The notes: a model not told the origin generated them from the letters alone. A stretch of 64,000 bases of DNA from AP-15 sp963833745 (GCA_963833745.1 CAWHZD010000008.1:558001-622000); one strand, 5' to 3'; shown: positions 44,752-54,487, counted from the first letter of the stretch. Numbers and translations: made by a program.

Positions 44752-44805
44752 GGGGTTCTGACCTCCATGCCGATATGATGCGACGCTCATCGGCAAACCG
44801 CTGTC

Positions 44806-44884
44806 GTCATTCCCGCGAAAAGCGGGAATCCAGAGGGCCGAGGAGTCGTTGGCTGCCCTGGACCCCCGCTTTCGCGGGGGCGAC
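44806..44884. repeat. Dispersed palindromic repeat, CCCGCGAAAGCGGG type, copy 2
   Basis: Opens with GTCATTCCCGCGAAAAGCGGG and closes with GGACCCCCGCTTTCGCGGGG, with the same layout as the copy at 11653-11760. It lies between the thiolase stop and the BrnA remnant. Confidence 0.85.
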
Positions 44885-44922
44885 GATACCTTCGATGAGA
44901 TGGGGCCTTCCCCGAGAGACCC

Positions 44923-46065
44923 TCAGGGCGGCTGGTTCCCCATGATGATCGTGCCGGAGGCGGCGAACATGCCGCCCACACCGTGGCAGACCGAGATTTT
45001 GGCATCGGGGATTTGGGCGGGGGCGGTGCCGCGCATCTGGCGCATGCTCTCCTGCAAGGCGTACATGCCGTACATGCCGGAATGCATGTAGGAGAGGCCG
45101 CCGCCATTGGTGTTGAGCGGCAATTTGCCGCCGGGGGCGGTGTTGCGCTCGGCGATGAACGGGCCGGCTTCGCCGCGCCCGACAAAGCCCAGATCTTCGA
45201 GACCGTAGATCGGCAGATGGGCGAAGGCGTCGTAGATCATCAGATGGTCGATGTCCCGATGGGTGATGCCGGCCTCGGCAAAGGCCTTGGCGCCCGACAC
45301 ACGAAACGCGCTTGACGAGGTGAAATCCTTCATCTGGCTGACCATCGGGGTCTCGACAAATTCGCCAGTGCCGAGGATGTAGACCGGCCTGGTCGGGAAA
45401 TCCTTGGCGCGCTCGGCCGAGGTCAGGATTAGGGCGCCGCCGCCATCGGTCACCAGGCAGCATTGCAGCAGCCGAAATGGATAGGCGATCATCCGCGAGC
45501 TCAGCACGTCGTCGACGGTGATCGGGTCCTTGAAGGTGGCACGCGGGTTTTTGCCGGCCCATTCGCGCTGCACCACCGAGACCATCGCCAGGGTCTCGTC
45601 GGAGAGGCCATAGGTCTTCATGTAGCGCAGCACCGGCACCGTAAACAAAGTCGGCGGTCCCATCGGCCCGTAGGGCTGCTCGAACTGGCCGGCGAGGCTG
45701 GTCGGCGCGACAATGTTGCGGGTGCGTCCGACGCCGGAGCGGCCGCTCTCGCCATGGGTGATCAACACCGTGTCGCACAGCCCCGAGGTGATCGCCGCCG
45801 CGGCGTGACGGGTATGGATCATAAACGAGCAGCCGCCGACCGCGGTGCCGTCGACCCATTTGGGCGTGAGCCCGAGGTAATGCGCGATCGTGGTCGGGGT
45901 CTCGCCGGCGGTTGCGATGCCGTCGATGTCGGCGGGCTTGAGGCCGGCATCGGCCATCGCGTTCAATGCCGCGTCGGCGTGCAATTGGATTTGCGAGGTG
46001 TCGGGAATGATTCCGAGCTTGGTGGTCTCGGCGGCGCCGACGATGGCGATCGATTTTGGCTTCAT
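44923..46065 (-). CDS. Thiolase family protein (SCP2-thiolase-like)
   Basis: The 380-residue protein shows the thiolase fold pattern: IVGAAETTKLG at the start, GGCSFMIHTRHAAAAI, DALMIYDAFAH-like DHLMIYDAFAHLPIYGLEDLGF, LNTNGGGLSYMHSG (C-terminal His) and ISVCHGVGGMF. It is in the group paired with OB-fold proteins, acting on CoA thioesters such as steroid or fatty acyl side chains. The Zn-ribbon/OB gene starts five bases upstream. A damaged copy of part of this gene lies downstream. Confidence 0.9.
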   Translation of the reverse strand: MKPKSIAIVGAAETTKLGIIPDTSQIQLHADAALNAMADAGLKPADIDGIATAGETPTTIAHYLGLTPKWVDGTAVGGCSFMIHTRHAAAAITSGLCDTVLITHGESGRSGVGRTRNIVAPTSLAGQFEQPYGPMGPPTLFTVPVLRYMKTYGLSDETLAMVSVVQREWAGKNPRATFKDPITVDDVLSSRMIAYPFRLLQCCLVTDGGGALILTSAERAKDFPTRPVYILGTGEFVETPMVSQMKDFTSSSAFRVSGAKAFAEAGITHRDIDHLMIYDAFAHLPIYGLEDLGFVGRGEAGPFIAERNTAPGGKLPLNTNGGGLSYMHSGMYGMYALQESMRQMRGTAPAQIPDAKISVCHGVGGMFAASGTIIMGNQPP

Positions 46066-46070
46066 CGCGC

Positions 46071-46481
46071 TTACCTCCGTGTCGGGCGGAAGAGCGGTAG
46101 GGTAATGTGGTCGTCAAGCTTTTCGTAGGCGACCTCGACCGGCATATCGAGCCGCAACGCCTCGGGCGTTTGTGGGCAGTCCGTGATGTTGGTCATCATC
46201 CGCGGCCCCTCGTCGAGCTCGACGACCGCGATCGAATAGGGTGGGGTAAAACCCGGCACCTGGCGGTGGTGGATTACATAGCTAAAGAGCCGGCCCTTGC
46301 CGCTTGCGGCAAACACCGCGACGTCGCGCGAGGCACAGGCGGGACAGAACGGGCGCGGCGGGAAATACGCCTTGCCGCAGGCGTTGCAGCGCTGCAGCCG
46401 CAATTCGCCTTCGCGCGTGCCCTCCCAGAAATGCTGCGTCTCCGGAGTCGGTTGCGGTCGTGCACGTCTTCCTTCCGACAT
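46071..46481 (-). CDS. Zn-ribbon / OB-fold protein (DUF35 type), thiolase partner
   Basis: A 136-residue protein with a rubredoxin-like zinc ribbon (CNACGKAYFPPRPFCPAC, about residues 34-51) followed by an OB fold (GRLFSYVIHHRQVPGFTPPY, VVELDEGPRMM). These proteins form heteromeric complexes with SCP2-type thiolases and may channel acyl-CoA. The ATG at 46481 is preceded by GGGAGGTGGGG; an in-frame GTG two codons earlier is possible. It is operonic with the thiolase. Confidence 0.92.
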   Translation of the reverse strand: MSEGRRARPQPTPETQHFWEGTREGELRLQRCNACGKAYFPPRPFCPACASRDVAVFAASGKGRLFSYVIHHRQVPGFTPPYSIAVVELDEGPRMMTNITDCPQTPEALRLDMPVEVAYEKLDDHITLPLFRPTRR

Positions 46482-46700
46482 CCCCACCTCCCACCCTGCA
46501 ATTGAAGCTCACTTTGACGTGGAGCTGACTTTGAAGCCTGGCGCGATTTCGGGCAAACGGAATGAACATCCGGTTTCCCCGCCGCTGCGGCACCGACGCC
46601 GGAATTATGGACATCGGGTAATCGCGGCGGCTGGCTGACTTGCCGATAGTGCCGCGCTCCGGGCTGTAGCCCGGTCGCTTTCACCATCGGAGGCTGTGCG

Positions 46701-47732
46701 ATGACCCACTATGTTGGCTTGGACGTGTCGCAAAAATCGACCGCGATCTGTGTCGTGAACAACTCCGGTCGCCGACTGTGGCGTGGCCAGTGCGCCTCTG
46801 ATCCGGAACAGATTGAGCGCGCGGTGCGGAGGCATGGCGGCGAGGATGCCCGCATCGGTATCGAGACCGGTCCTATGACGCCATGGCTGGTGCACGAGTT
46901 GCGCGGTCGCGGGCTCGCCGTCACGTGCCTCGATGCGAGGCATGCAAGGGCTGCGCTCAAAATGCAGATCAACAAGACGGATCAGAACGATGCGGAGGGA
47001 CTGGCGCAGATCATGCGCACGGGATGGTATCGGTCGGTGCATGTAAAGTCGTTCGATTCCCATCGGGTGCGGGCCTTGCTGGGGGCACGAGCCCAGCTCG
47101 TCGGCATGACAACACGATTGTCGAACCATATCCGCGGTGTGCTCAAGACCTTCGGCATGCTGCCGGGAGCAGGGCGTGGACTGCCGTTCGACCGGCGCGT
47201 CGAGACGCTGCTTGTCGACCGGGCCGAAGTGGCGCCGATCGTTCGGCCCATGCTGGCCGCTTGGCGGCAACTGCGCCAGCAGACCGCCGCCTTCGACAAA
47301 GCGGTACGCGCGCTGGTGAAGTCGAGCCCCACGTGCCGTCACCTGATGGGTGTGCCCGGGATCGGAGTGCTGTCTGTGCTGGCCTATGTCAGTATGATCG
47401 AGGATCCGGCGCGCTTCGGCCGGTCACGATCGGTCGGCGCGCACCTCGGGCTCACCCCAAAACGATATCAATCGGGCGAGATAGACCGCAGCGGCAGAAT
47501 ATCGAAGTGCGGCGACACGCTGGCTCGCACGCTGATGTACGAAGCGGCGGTGGTGCTGATGTCGCGGGTCAAACGGGCTTCAGGCCTGAAAAACTGGGCC
47601 CAGGCGATTGCCAGACGATCAGGCGCTGGCAAGGCGCGCGTGGCGCTTGCCCGAAAACTCGCTGTGATCCTGCACAGCATGTGGCGGTCGGGCGAGCCGT
47701 TCCGCTGGTCCGAGCAGCCGGCGGCCGTCTGA
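46701..47732 (+). CDS. IS110-family transposase (DEDD recombinase)
   Basis: A 343-residue enzyme with an N-terminal RuvC-like DEDD domain (YVGLDVSQKSTAICV, IGIETGPMTPWLVHEL, NKTDQNDAEGLAQIM) and a C-terminal transposase_20 domain (LMGVPGIGVLSVLAYVSMIED; the Ser in this region is the nucleophile in the family). A GGAGG site precedes the ATG. Element ends are not defined because IS110 members lack simple inverted repeats. About 170 bases before and 270 after are non-coding and probably belong to it. Confidence 0.93.
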   Translation: MTHYVGLDVSQKSTAICVVNNSGRRLWRGQCASDPEQIERAVRRHGGEDARIGIETGPMTPWLVHELRGRGLAVTCLDARHARAALKMQINKTDQNDAEGLAQIMRTGWYRSVHVKSFDSHRVRALLGARAQLVGMTTRLSNHIRGVLKTFGMLPGAGRGLPFDRRVETLLVDRAEVAPIVRPMLAAWRQLRQQTAAFDKAVRALVKSSPTCRHLMGVPGIGVLSVLAYVSMIEDPARFGRSRSVGAHLGLTPKRYQSGEIDRSGRISKCGDTLARTLMYEAAVVLMSRVKRASGLKNWAQAIARRSGAGKARVALARKLAVILHSMWRSGEPFRWSEQPAAV

Positions 47733-48011
47733 CGATACCTTCACCAGGATCCATCCGGGCGCCGCCTCGGATGTGATGGTTGCCCGACGGGGCGAGGGTG
47801 CAGGCGACTGCGACGGAGGGCCTTGGGCCGCGTAAAACACCACGCGAGCCCGCTGTGGACATTGCAGCGCCTGTGCTTCGAACCAGATGTTGCGGCGGAC
47901 GCTTCCGACCGCGGAGAGAACCGTGACCCCGGTACGGCGACAGAAGCGTTCAAGATCCAGTTGACAGAGGAGACGCGATTAGAGAACCCGACCCCGTGAG
48001 AGGGTCGCTCG
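47733..48011. other. Non-coding 3' flank of the IS110-type element
   Basis: No frame here has coding character. It includes short inverted pieces and a GAACCCGACCCC segment just before the dcd stop. In IS110/IS1111 elements such flanks carry the guide (bridge) RNA that directs integration. I cannot identify its limits. Confidence 0.4.
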
Positions 48012-49226
48012 TTATCCCTGCGGCAAATCCTTGAAGTGCTTTGACAGGGCCAGCCCTTGGCTCTGGTATGATGAACCGATCTCGCGGCCGTAGAGTTTGT
48101 CGGGGCGGGAAATCAACCGCTCGTAGACGAGCCGCCCGACGATCTGGCCGTGCTCGATCAGAAACGGCACCTCGTGCGCGCGCACCTCCAGCACCGCGCG
48201 GCTGCCACGGCCGCCAGTCTCAGCCATGCCAAAGCCGGGATCAAAGAAACCCGCATAATGAACCCGAAACTCGCCGACCAGCGTATCGTACGCCAGCATC
48301 TCTGCCGCCTGGTCGGTTGGTATGGCGACCGCCTCGCGCGACGCCAGAATGTAAAAATCCTCCGGGTCCAGTATTATTCCTCGATCGTTGTTTGAAAATA
48401 CCGGATCCCAAAAATCTCGAACATTGTAGAAGTCTGTTCGATCGACGTCAACTACCGGCGTATGCTTTCGCGCCTTGTATCCGACGAAACCACTCTGCAG
48501 GGTACCGCTTACATCAACGGTAACCGCCAGGCCGCCCTCGATTAATTCCCGGCCGATCGGGGAACCCGGGGGCACGATGCTAAAGCCGACCTCTTCGTGC
48601 AGGCGGCGCAGCGCGGCGTTGCTCGAAGTCGGCCGCCCGCGCCGAACTCGAAGTTGAACAAGGCGTGAGCCCTTGCGAACGCGAATGCTGAATGACCGAG
48701 GTGATAGTTCCGCGTAAAGCGGCCCTGAATAATTAGACCTGACACTGTCGAACTCCGTACCATGGTCAGTAATCACCCGGGCGAAAACGTTGAGGCGGCC
48801 AGTTGAACTCTTTGGATTGGCGGATCCCGAGGTACGATACCGCAGCTCTAAATGTTCCAGCAACGGCACAATATACACGCAGTCCCTTTCGAGGACGGCA
48901 CCCTTGCGCAAATCGAGGGTATGAAGCTTCAGCGTGCGCAACTTTTCGGCAACCGTGCGGCCGGGACCAGGGAGAAAGCTCGCGCGGACACGATGCGCGA
49001 CCTTCCCGAGACGCAAATCGAGGCTGGCGGGCTGAATCTGATCATCAACTATTGGTTCCAGAGACCGGATCTCGTGCGTTCGCTCGATCGCATCGCGCAA
49101 TAACTGATATGGCAAGATCCCGGTCGCGTGCTCCAGTTCTCTCGGTTCGGGAGGCGGGAACAACTCTCCGGTCGAACGCTCGGCTTCGGGCGTCGGGAAC
49201 AGCGCGGGTTCACGGATTTCGGTCAT
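48012..49226 (-). CDS. dcd: dCTP deaminase, long alphaproteobacterial form
   Basis: The enzyme converts dCTP to dUTP plus ammonia to feed thymidylate synthesis. The protein is about twice the length of the short Dcd (404 residues from the ATG at 49226) and has two related trimeric-dUTPase-fold halves. IQPASLDLRLGKVAHRVRASFLPGPG is in the first, and GFVGYKARKHTPVVDVDRTDFYNVRDFWDP with VGEFRVHYAGFFDPGFG is in the second. The start is uncertain: an ATG at 49253 is also possible and neither has a good ribosome site. Confidence 0.9.
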   Translation of the reverse strand: MTEIREPALFPTPEAERSTGELFPPPEPRELEHATGILPYQLLRDAIERTHEIRSLEPIVDDQIQPASLDLRLGKVAHRVRASFLPGPGRTVAEKLRTLKLHTLDLRKGAVLERDCVYIVPLLEHLELRYRTSGSANPKSSTGRLNVFARVITDHGTEFDSVRSNYSGPLYAELSPRSFSIRVRKGSRLVQLRVRRGRPTSSNAALRRLHEEVGFSIVPPGSPIGRELIEGGLAVTVDVSGTLQSGFVGYKARKHTPVVDVDRTDFYNVRDFWDPVFSNNDRGIILDPEDFYILASREAVAIPTDQAAEMLAYDTLVGEFRVHYAGFFDPGFGMAETGGRGSRAVLEVRAHEVPFLIEHGQIVGRLVYERLISRPDKLYGREIGSSYQSQGLALSKHFKDLPQG

Positions 49227-49459
49227 CGGGCAAACATCCGTCGAGAGCGGCATTCCATCTACGCCCGGCAGGTGACCCATGCAAACAGGGGACAGCCTGC
49301 CACAGGATCGCGATGGTATGCTCTTAACCCCTGCGCCCGCCAACCCCATCGGCTGAAGCCGGCGCAGCCCGGCGCGGCAATGCTGACCCGAATCCCGGTC
49401 CTGAGGAGCGCCCCATAATTCGCTTGTCACCCACTGTTCTTTTTTAGCCGCCTTGCATG

Positions 49460-49864
49460 TCAGGGCGGCGTCGTTGCGTTTGCCGCAACATCATCGAGCG
49501 TCGCGGCTATCGCTTCGACGGTGTGCGCGACGCCCGCGCCGAGCCCATGCCTCAGGGCGAGCCAGCGCGGATCATTGTATGAAATCGATACCTTGCCGGC
49601 GGCATCTTCAAACACCAGCGCCTTCAAGGGCAGGTCGAGGCCGATCGTCTGAGCAGCCTGCATCAGCGGCGTACCGGCCCTGGCATTGCCAAAGATCAAG
49701 ACCTCGGTCGGTCGCAGCGGCAAACCGACCTCCGCGGCTCCGGCCGCATGATCGACGCGGGCGAACACGGTCATTCCTTTGGTCTTGATCTGTGCCTCGA
49801 GCCGATCCATGGTTTCCTTTGCCGCAAAGCCGCTCGAGATCGTGATCAGTCCGTCCGTCGCCAT
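49460..49864 (-). CDS. DUF302 family protein
   Basis: A 134-residue protein whose centre matches the family: FAAKETMDRLEAQIKTKGMTVFARVDHAAGA, RPTEVLIFGNARAGTPLMQAAQTIGLDLPLKALVFED-type segments, then ISYNDPRWLALRHGL. The ATG at 49864 follows GAGGAGCAGGGA. Function unknown, though members often occur near redox or copper genes. No signal peptide. A broken aldo/keto reductase piece lies upstream. Confidence 0.92.
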   Translation of the reverse strand: MATDGLITISSGFAAKETMDRLEAQIKTKGMTVFARVDHAAGAAEVGLPLRPTEVLIFGNARAGTPLMQAAQTIGLDLPLKALVFEDAAGKVSISYNDPRWLALRHGLGAGVAHTVEAIAATLDDVAANATTPP

Positions 49865-49916
49865 TCCCTGCTCCTCATTCACAAATCGTCATCACCGGCG
49901 CACCGCCTTGCCCGAA

Positions 49917-50120
49917 ACCTATTTGGTGCCGTAGGCGGCAACGTCGTCGAAGAAGTGATCCCGAGATCGACCGCCTGCCGGCACCTGCCGGATGATCGGG
50001 ATCGCCCGTCCTTCGCCCGCGCCGCCTCCCACGCGCAACTGGCTGAACCCGCCAAATCCCAGCCCCACGCGCTGACCCGCAGCCCGGTCGTGCCGAGCCT
50101 CCTATACGAGCCTCCTATAA
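49917..50120 (-). pseudogene. Aldo/keto reductase N-terminal remnant
   Basis: The minus strand encodes RLGTTGLRVSAWGW and, in shifted frames, segments equal to QLG, AVDLGI and TAAYGTK. The DNA matches the first 60 codons of the aldo/keto reductase at 14572-13595 (for example GGCTGAACCCGCC and GACCCGCAGCCCGGTC shared on the plus strand). Small deletions break the frame and the rest of the gene is gone. Confidence 0.7.
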
Positions 50121-50253
50121 TGGATGTGTCACGCCTCCCGTATTCTTGAGAAGAACGGGTCAAAACTTATGCAAATACACCCGTTAACGGGTTTTCACTC
50201 CCGCAACCGTCTGGTAGAGTGAATCTTCGATTTCGGATAGGGAGGAATACGTC

Positions 50254-50628
50254 ATGAAGGGTCTCTTGATCGGCGTGGCGGCGGTTGCCGCGCTGGCAAT
50301 CTCTGTACCGGTCTGGGCGCAACCGGCTCCTTCCACGGCACCGCCGCCCGGTGCGACCGCGCCCGCTCCGGCGGCGCAGTCGGCAACGCCGAGCCAGATG
50401 AACCGTATGCCGGCCGGAGGGAGAGCGACGTCGAACAGGGGCATGGGCACCGGAACGCGCGCCCATCACCGGCGCCATGCCGTCGAGTCGAAGAGCAGTT
50501 CGTCGGCCGGCAGTCAAGCTGACCAGCTAAACCGGCAAGAGCTCTCTCAATTACAGGGCACCAATCCGACGACGATGAACCGGATGTCCGTCGGCGGAAG
50601 GGCGACCTCGGGGAATCCAAACCAATAA
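50254..50628 (+). CDS. Small secreted Pro/Ala-rich protein with an internal repeat
   Basis: A GGGAGGA site precedes the ATG. The 124-residue product has a signal peptide (MKGLLIGVAAVAALAISVPVW, cleavage after AQ). A Pro/Ala segment follows (residues 24-46), then the sequence MNRMPAGGRATS (49-60), repeated as MNRMSVGGRATS (108-119). A basic His/Arg patch lies between. Function unknown; low complexity suggests an extracytoplasmic unstructured protein. Confidence 0.7.
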   Translation: MKGLLIGVAAVAALAISVPVWAQPAPSTAPPPGATAPAPAAQSATPSQMNRMPAGGRATSNRGMGTGTRAHHRRHAVESKSSSSAGSQADQLNRQELSQLQGTNPTTMNRMSVGGRATSGNPNQ

Positions 50629-50846
50629 GCGCGGCTGCGTTCGAAGCATCGCCGGCCGCGAAACCGCGGGGCGTGGTCGGCGGCGCTTGCGCAAGGCGCC
50701 GCCGGCATTCGTATTCCAAAAATCGACGACGCGTTGAAGATCTCGGCGCCTCATTGTGGTTGCGATCTAGGTCCAGCGTGGTCGGTTCGCCAGCGCGGTC
50801 GCGAGACGGAGGCAAACGTAATTCTCCTCCCGAGTTGACCTGCCCT

Positions 50847-51662
50847 TTACGTGGCCGTTTTCGAAAGGTGCGCGGCACGGTGGCGGATCGCCAGCCAAGC
50901 CAGACGCCCGGCGGTGCGGGAGAGGCGGCCGTTGGCGGCAAAGCCGACGGCTTTGAAGATCATTTTGACCCCGCGGGCGACGTGATCTTCGCGATAGACC
51001 GCAAAGGCGCGGCGCGCATAAGCGTGTCCGCAGCGGCGACGATCGTAGGGCTGGGTTGTCTCGTTGGCGGCATAATAGGCGTAGGCGAGCTCGTCGTCCT
51101 CGGATTCGGCGAGCCGCCCGAGCGCCACACACAGCCGGCGCCAAAACCCCACGCGCTCATGTTCGAGACATCGGCGGAGGGTGCGGTAGAAGAGTTTGTA
51201 ATGACGCACTTCGTCGGCGGCGATGTTGCGGCAGATTTCCTTCAGTACCGGTTCCTGCACCGCATCGCGCAATGCCGAATAATAGGAGCTCGTGGCGGTC
51301 TCGACGATGCAGCGGGCGACCATCTCGCCGGCCCGCGAACCGCGGCGCGACCGATCGCGGTCGAAATCGATCCGATATCCGGCCCGGAACCGGGCGAAGG
51401 CGGCGGCGAAATCGAATTCGGGATCGGCTAGCTCGGCCCAATGTCCGAGCGCCCGGCCGTGCTGGATTTCCTCGGCACCCCAGCGTCGTGCGTTCGCCTG
51501 AAATTCCACATCGTCGTGAAACACCCGGCACAGATGGTGTGCATAGGCGCTGCCATTGTATTCGACGAGAGCGGCCGCCTTGACGATGCTGACGATCTCA
51601 AGATCGAGCTGGCTGCGGTCGAACCCGGCCCACGGAATATCATCGAGCGCCCACCCCCCCAT
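50847..51662 (-). CDS. Ferritin-like di-iron domain protein
   Basis: The ATG at 51662 follows GGGAGGCGGT. The 271-residue protein is all helical, with EEIQHGRALGHWAEL and, after about 80 residues, AADEVRHYKLFYRTL. These are the paired E-x-x-H motifs of ferritin-like di-iron carboxylate proteins, and VEYNGSAYAHHL supplies the first Glu. Possible oxidase, hydroxylase or desaturase; no specific function assigned. A long antisense frame was ignored. Confidence 0.8.
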   Translation of the reverse strand: MGGWALDDIPWAGFDRSQLDLEIVSIVKAAALVEYNGSAYAHHLCRVFHDDVEFQANARRWGAEEIQHGRALGHWAELADPEFDFAAAFARFRAGYRIDFDRDRSRRGSRAGEMVARCIVETATSSYYSALRDAVQEPVLKEICRNIAADEVRHYKLFYRTLRRCLEHERVGFWRRLCVALGRLAESEDDELAYAYYAANETTQPYDRRRCGHAYARRAFAVYREDHVARGVKMIFKAVGFAANGRLSRTAGRLAWLAIRHRAAHLSKTAT

Positions 51663-51803
51663 ACCGCCTCCCGGTAGCGTGTTGTGCCCAGGTGCTATAC
51701 ACCGGGCGCCCGGAAAGTTCACGTTGGCGTCTGCCAACGTCGGGGGTCGCGCCCGGCGATGCGTCTCGCTTATAGTTGGGTTCGGATAAAAAGGAGATTG
51801 GAA

Positions 51804-52452
51804 ATGCCCGAAAGCAAACGGATCCGGCCCACGGCGTCGGCTGCACCGGCGAGGCCGCCTTTGCTGACGCCGCATCCGGCGGTGGCGCCGCTAGTGCCGC
51901 CGGTGCACGTGGTCGATCTGATGACCGACGCCGGATCAGCGGTTTTCGGGGCGCAGTGGCGGGCGATGGAAGCAAAGCTCGTCGAGTGCCCGGCGCTCTC
52001 CGAACTCGATGCCCGAATTCAAGACGACCTACGACGTCGAGCCCCATGCCGAGGAGCGCGGCTACGATGATTCCGCCTGGCCGGTGGTGGCTGGCTCTGA
52101 CCTTGGCGCCAGGCGAGGCGGCGGCATGGTGTCGTTCTTCTGGTACCGCGCGACCCTGACGATACCGGTCAATGCTGCGGGTTTCGACACCGCCGGCGCG
52201 ATGACGGTGTTCAAGGTCAATGTCGATGATTACGCGGAAGTCTGGGTCAACGGAGAAATGCCGCGGGCGGCCGGCCGGCCGAGCCCGCACACGATCCAGG
52301 GCTTCAACATGCCGCACCGCCTCGTGCTCGCCAATCCGGTTTCGCCCGGCGACAAATTCGAGATCGCGGTCTTCGCGATCAACGGGCCGATTTCGGCCGC
52401 ACCGGCAAATTTCCTGTGGTTCCGCGAGGCCAAGGTCGAGTTCTTCCGCTGA
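51804..52452 (+). pseudogene. Galactose-binding-like (gluconolactonase-associated type) protein, frameshifted
   Basis: An ATG with AAGGAG upstream starts 51804; that frame reads VHVVDLMTDAGSAVFGAQWR and VECPALSELDAR. The family continuation KTTYDVEPHAEERGYDDSAW, SFFWYRATLTIP, VNVDDYAEVWVNGE and NGPISAAPANFLWFREAKVEF is in the next frame (open from 52009 to 52452). The two frames together match a known type of short sugar-binding protein, so a one-base slip near 52000 splits the gene, unless an internal start at 52009 is used. Confidence 0.7.
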
Positions 52453-52561
52453 CGAGGTCCGGCATCGGTGATCGGAAAATACCAGTCGACGAGATCGGGA
52501 TTGCTTGGGCTGCGCTCGCAATAACCGGCGTCGTCGCGGCACTCGACCGGGGATCGAAGCT

Positions 52562-52658
52562 GTCATTGCGAGGAGCCGAGGGCAACGCGGCAATCCCGAT
52601 GGTGAGCAAGGCTGGTGGGGAGATCCTTCTCGGGATGTTTGGCTGCGCTCGCAATGAC
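52562..52658. repeat. Dispersed palindromic repeat, TCATTGCGAG type, copy 3
   Basis: Starts GTCATTGCGAGGAGCC and ends GCTCGCAATGACC. It lies downstream of the GMC oxidoreductase stop, between convergent genes. Confidence 0.8.
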
Positions 52659-52682
52659 CGGAGTCCGCGGGGAGCTCGCCAG

Positions 52683-54317
52683 CTAAACATTGACCGCGGC
52701 GAGCACCGGGCGGCCGCGGATCAGGTCGGCGGCCTTTTCGGCGATCATGATGACGACGGCGTTGATGTTGCCGCCGACCATGTCGGGCATGACCGAGGCG
52801 TCGACGACGCGCAACGCTTCGATCCCGCGCACCCGTAACTCGGGGTCGACCACCGCCGTCGGATCGCCGTCCGGCCCCATCTTGCAGGTGCCGAGCGGGT
52901 GGTGCGCGGTCGCCGCGGTCGCGCAAATATAAGCATCGAGCCCCTCATCGCTCTGCACCTCGGGGCCGGGCGCAAGCTCGCGCGCGGCAAACTCGCTGAG
53001 CGGCGGGGTGGCGCAGATGCGCCGCACCAGCTTGAGCCCGTCGCGGATCGTCCGACGGTCGACTTCGGCAGCCAGAAAATTCTGGCGGATCTTGACCGGG
53101 ACGCGCGGGTCGTCCGAGGCGAGCGTGATCTCGCCGCGGCTCTCTGGCCGCAGCATGACCGCGCGCAGTGAAAACCCGTCGGCATAGGCCGGCTGGAACG
53201 GCGGGAGGTAGGGCGAGGCCTTGGTCGCCACCGCGCGGAACAGGAACTGGATGTCGGGCAATTCGAGCTCCGGCCGGGTTTTGACAAAGCCGGTCCAGCC
53301 GCTCGGCGTCTCGCTCGCGGGGCCGGTTCCAAAGCAATAGGCGCGGGCGAGCGCGAACAGCATGCGGTCGAGCCGCATTGTCGCGACAAAGGGGCCGGGC
53401 CCGCGGCGCGCGTAATCGGCCATCACCGACAGATGGTCCTGCAGGTTTTGGCCGACCCCGCGGAGCGGCGCCGCGACGGCGATGCCGTGCTCCGCCAGCC
53501 GGTCCGGGTCGCCGATGCCGGACAGCAGCAGCAACTGCGGCGAGTTGACGACGCCCCCCGCCAGGATCACTTCGCGCTCGGCCTGGACCACCATCGTTTT
53601 GCCGCCGCGCTCGTATTCGACACCGACGGCGCGACCGCGATCGAGCAGGATCCGGTGCGCCAACGCGCCGGTCTCGACCGTCAGGTTGGACCGGCCGAGG
53701 GCCGGGCGCAGGTAGGCCTCGGCGGCGCTGCAGCGGCGCCCGTGACGGATCGTCTGCTGCATTCGCCCCAACCCTTCCTGCTGGGCGCCGTTGTAGTCGT
53801 CGGTCCGCGGCAGCTGCAATGCCGCGCCGGCGGCAAGGCAGGCATCGATGATCGGGTCGTCGTAACGCGCAATGCCGACGCTCAGCGGCCCGTCGCCGCC
53901 CCGATAGTCGCCGGCGCCGCCCTCCCACGATTCCTGGCGGCGGAAATAGGGCAGCACTTCGCGATAGGACCAGCCCTCGAGGCCGGACCGGGCCCATCGG
54001 TCGTAATCGCCGCGATTGCCCCGCACATAGGCCATCGCGTTGATCGACGAGCTGCCGCCGACGACCTTGCCGCGGGCGCATTCGATGCGCCGGCCGTTGG
54101 CGTGTTCCTCGGGCTCGGTGAAGTACATCCAGTCGTGCAGCCGCCGTTCGAGGATGCGGCCCCAGCCAAGCGGGATCTTGATCCACGGGTCGCGGTCCCA
54201 GCCGCCGGCTTCGAGCAGCAGCACATTGGCGGCGGCGTCTTCGCTGAGGCGGTGGGCGAGGGTGCAGCCGGCCGAGCCGGCGCCGACGATGACATAGGCG
54301 TAGGATTTAGCCGCCAT
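52683..54317 (-). CDS. GMC-family oxidoreductase (choline-dehydrogenase-like)
   Basis: A 544-residue FAD enzyme that oxidises an alcohol. It has the FAD-binding VIVGAGSAGCTLAHRLS and LLLEAGG, the GMC signature GKVVGGSSSINAM, and the second signature GGVVNSPQLLLLSGIG. The catalytic His is in AHHPLGTCKMG and NINAVVIMIAEKAAD is near the end. The substrate is not clear; members act on choline, glucose, polyethylene glycol or terpene alcohols. It is downstream of the protease gene on the same strand. Confidence 0.95.
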   Translation of the reverse strand: MAAKSYAYVIVGAGSAGCTLAHRLSEDAAANVLLLEAGGWDRDPWIKIPLGWGRILERRLHDWMYFTEPEEHANGRRIECARGKVVGGSSSINAMAYVRGNRGDYDRWARSGLEGWSYREVLPYFRRQESWEGGAGDYRGGDGPLSVGIARYDDPIIDACLAAGAALQLPRTDDYNGAQQEGLGRMQQTIRHGRRCSAAEAYLRPALGRSNLTVETGALAHRILLDRGRAVGVEYERGGKTMVVQAEREVILAGGVVNSPQLLLLSGIGDPDRLAEHGIAVAAPLRGVGQNLQDHLSVMADYARRGPGPFVATMRLDRMLFALARAYCFGTGPASETPSGWTGFVKTRPELELPDIQFLFRAVATKASPYLPPFQPAYADGFSLRAVMLRPESRGEITLASDDPRVPVKIRQNFLAAEVDRRTIRDGLKLVRRICATPPLSEFAARELAPGPEVQSDEGLDAYICATAATAHHPLGTCKMGPDGDPTAVVDPELRVRGIEALRVVDASVMPDMVGGNINAVVIMIAEKAADLIRGRPVLAAVNV

Positions 54318-54487
54318 CGTCGCCTCCCCGCGAGCGTCCGGGCGAGGCGCCGCCGCCGGCGACCCGCGTCGACCAGCGGAGACGCGTCTCGCCGAGCTGC
54401 TGTGGGCGGGCTAGGCGCGGGCTAGGCCGGTCTGCCTGCCGCTGCGCCCGGCGCGGCAGCGACCACGGCAGTCCACCCGATGCCGGG

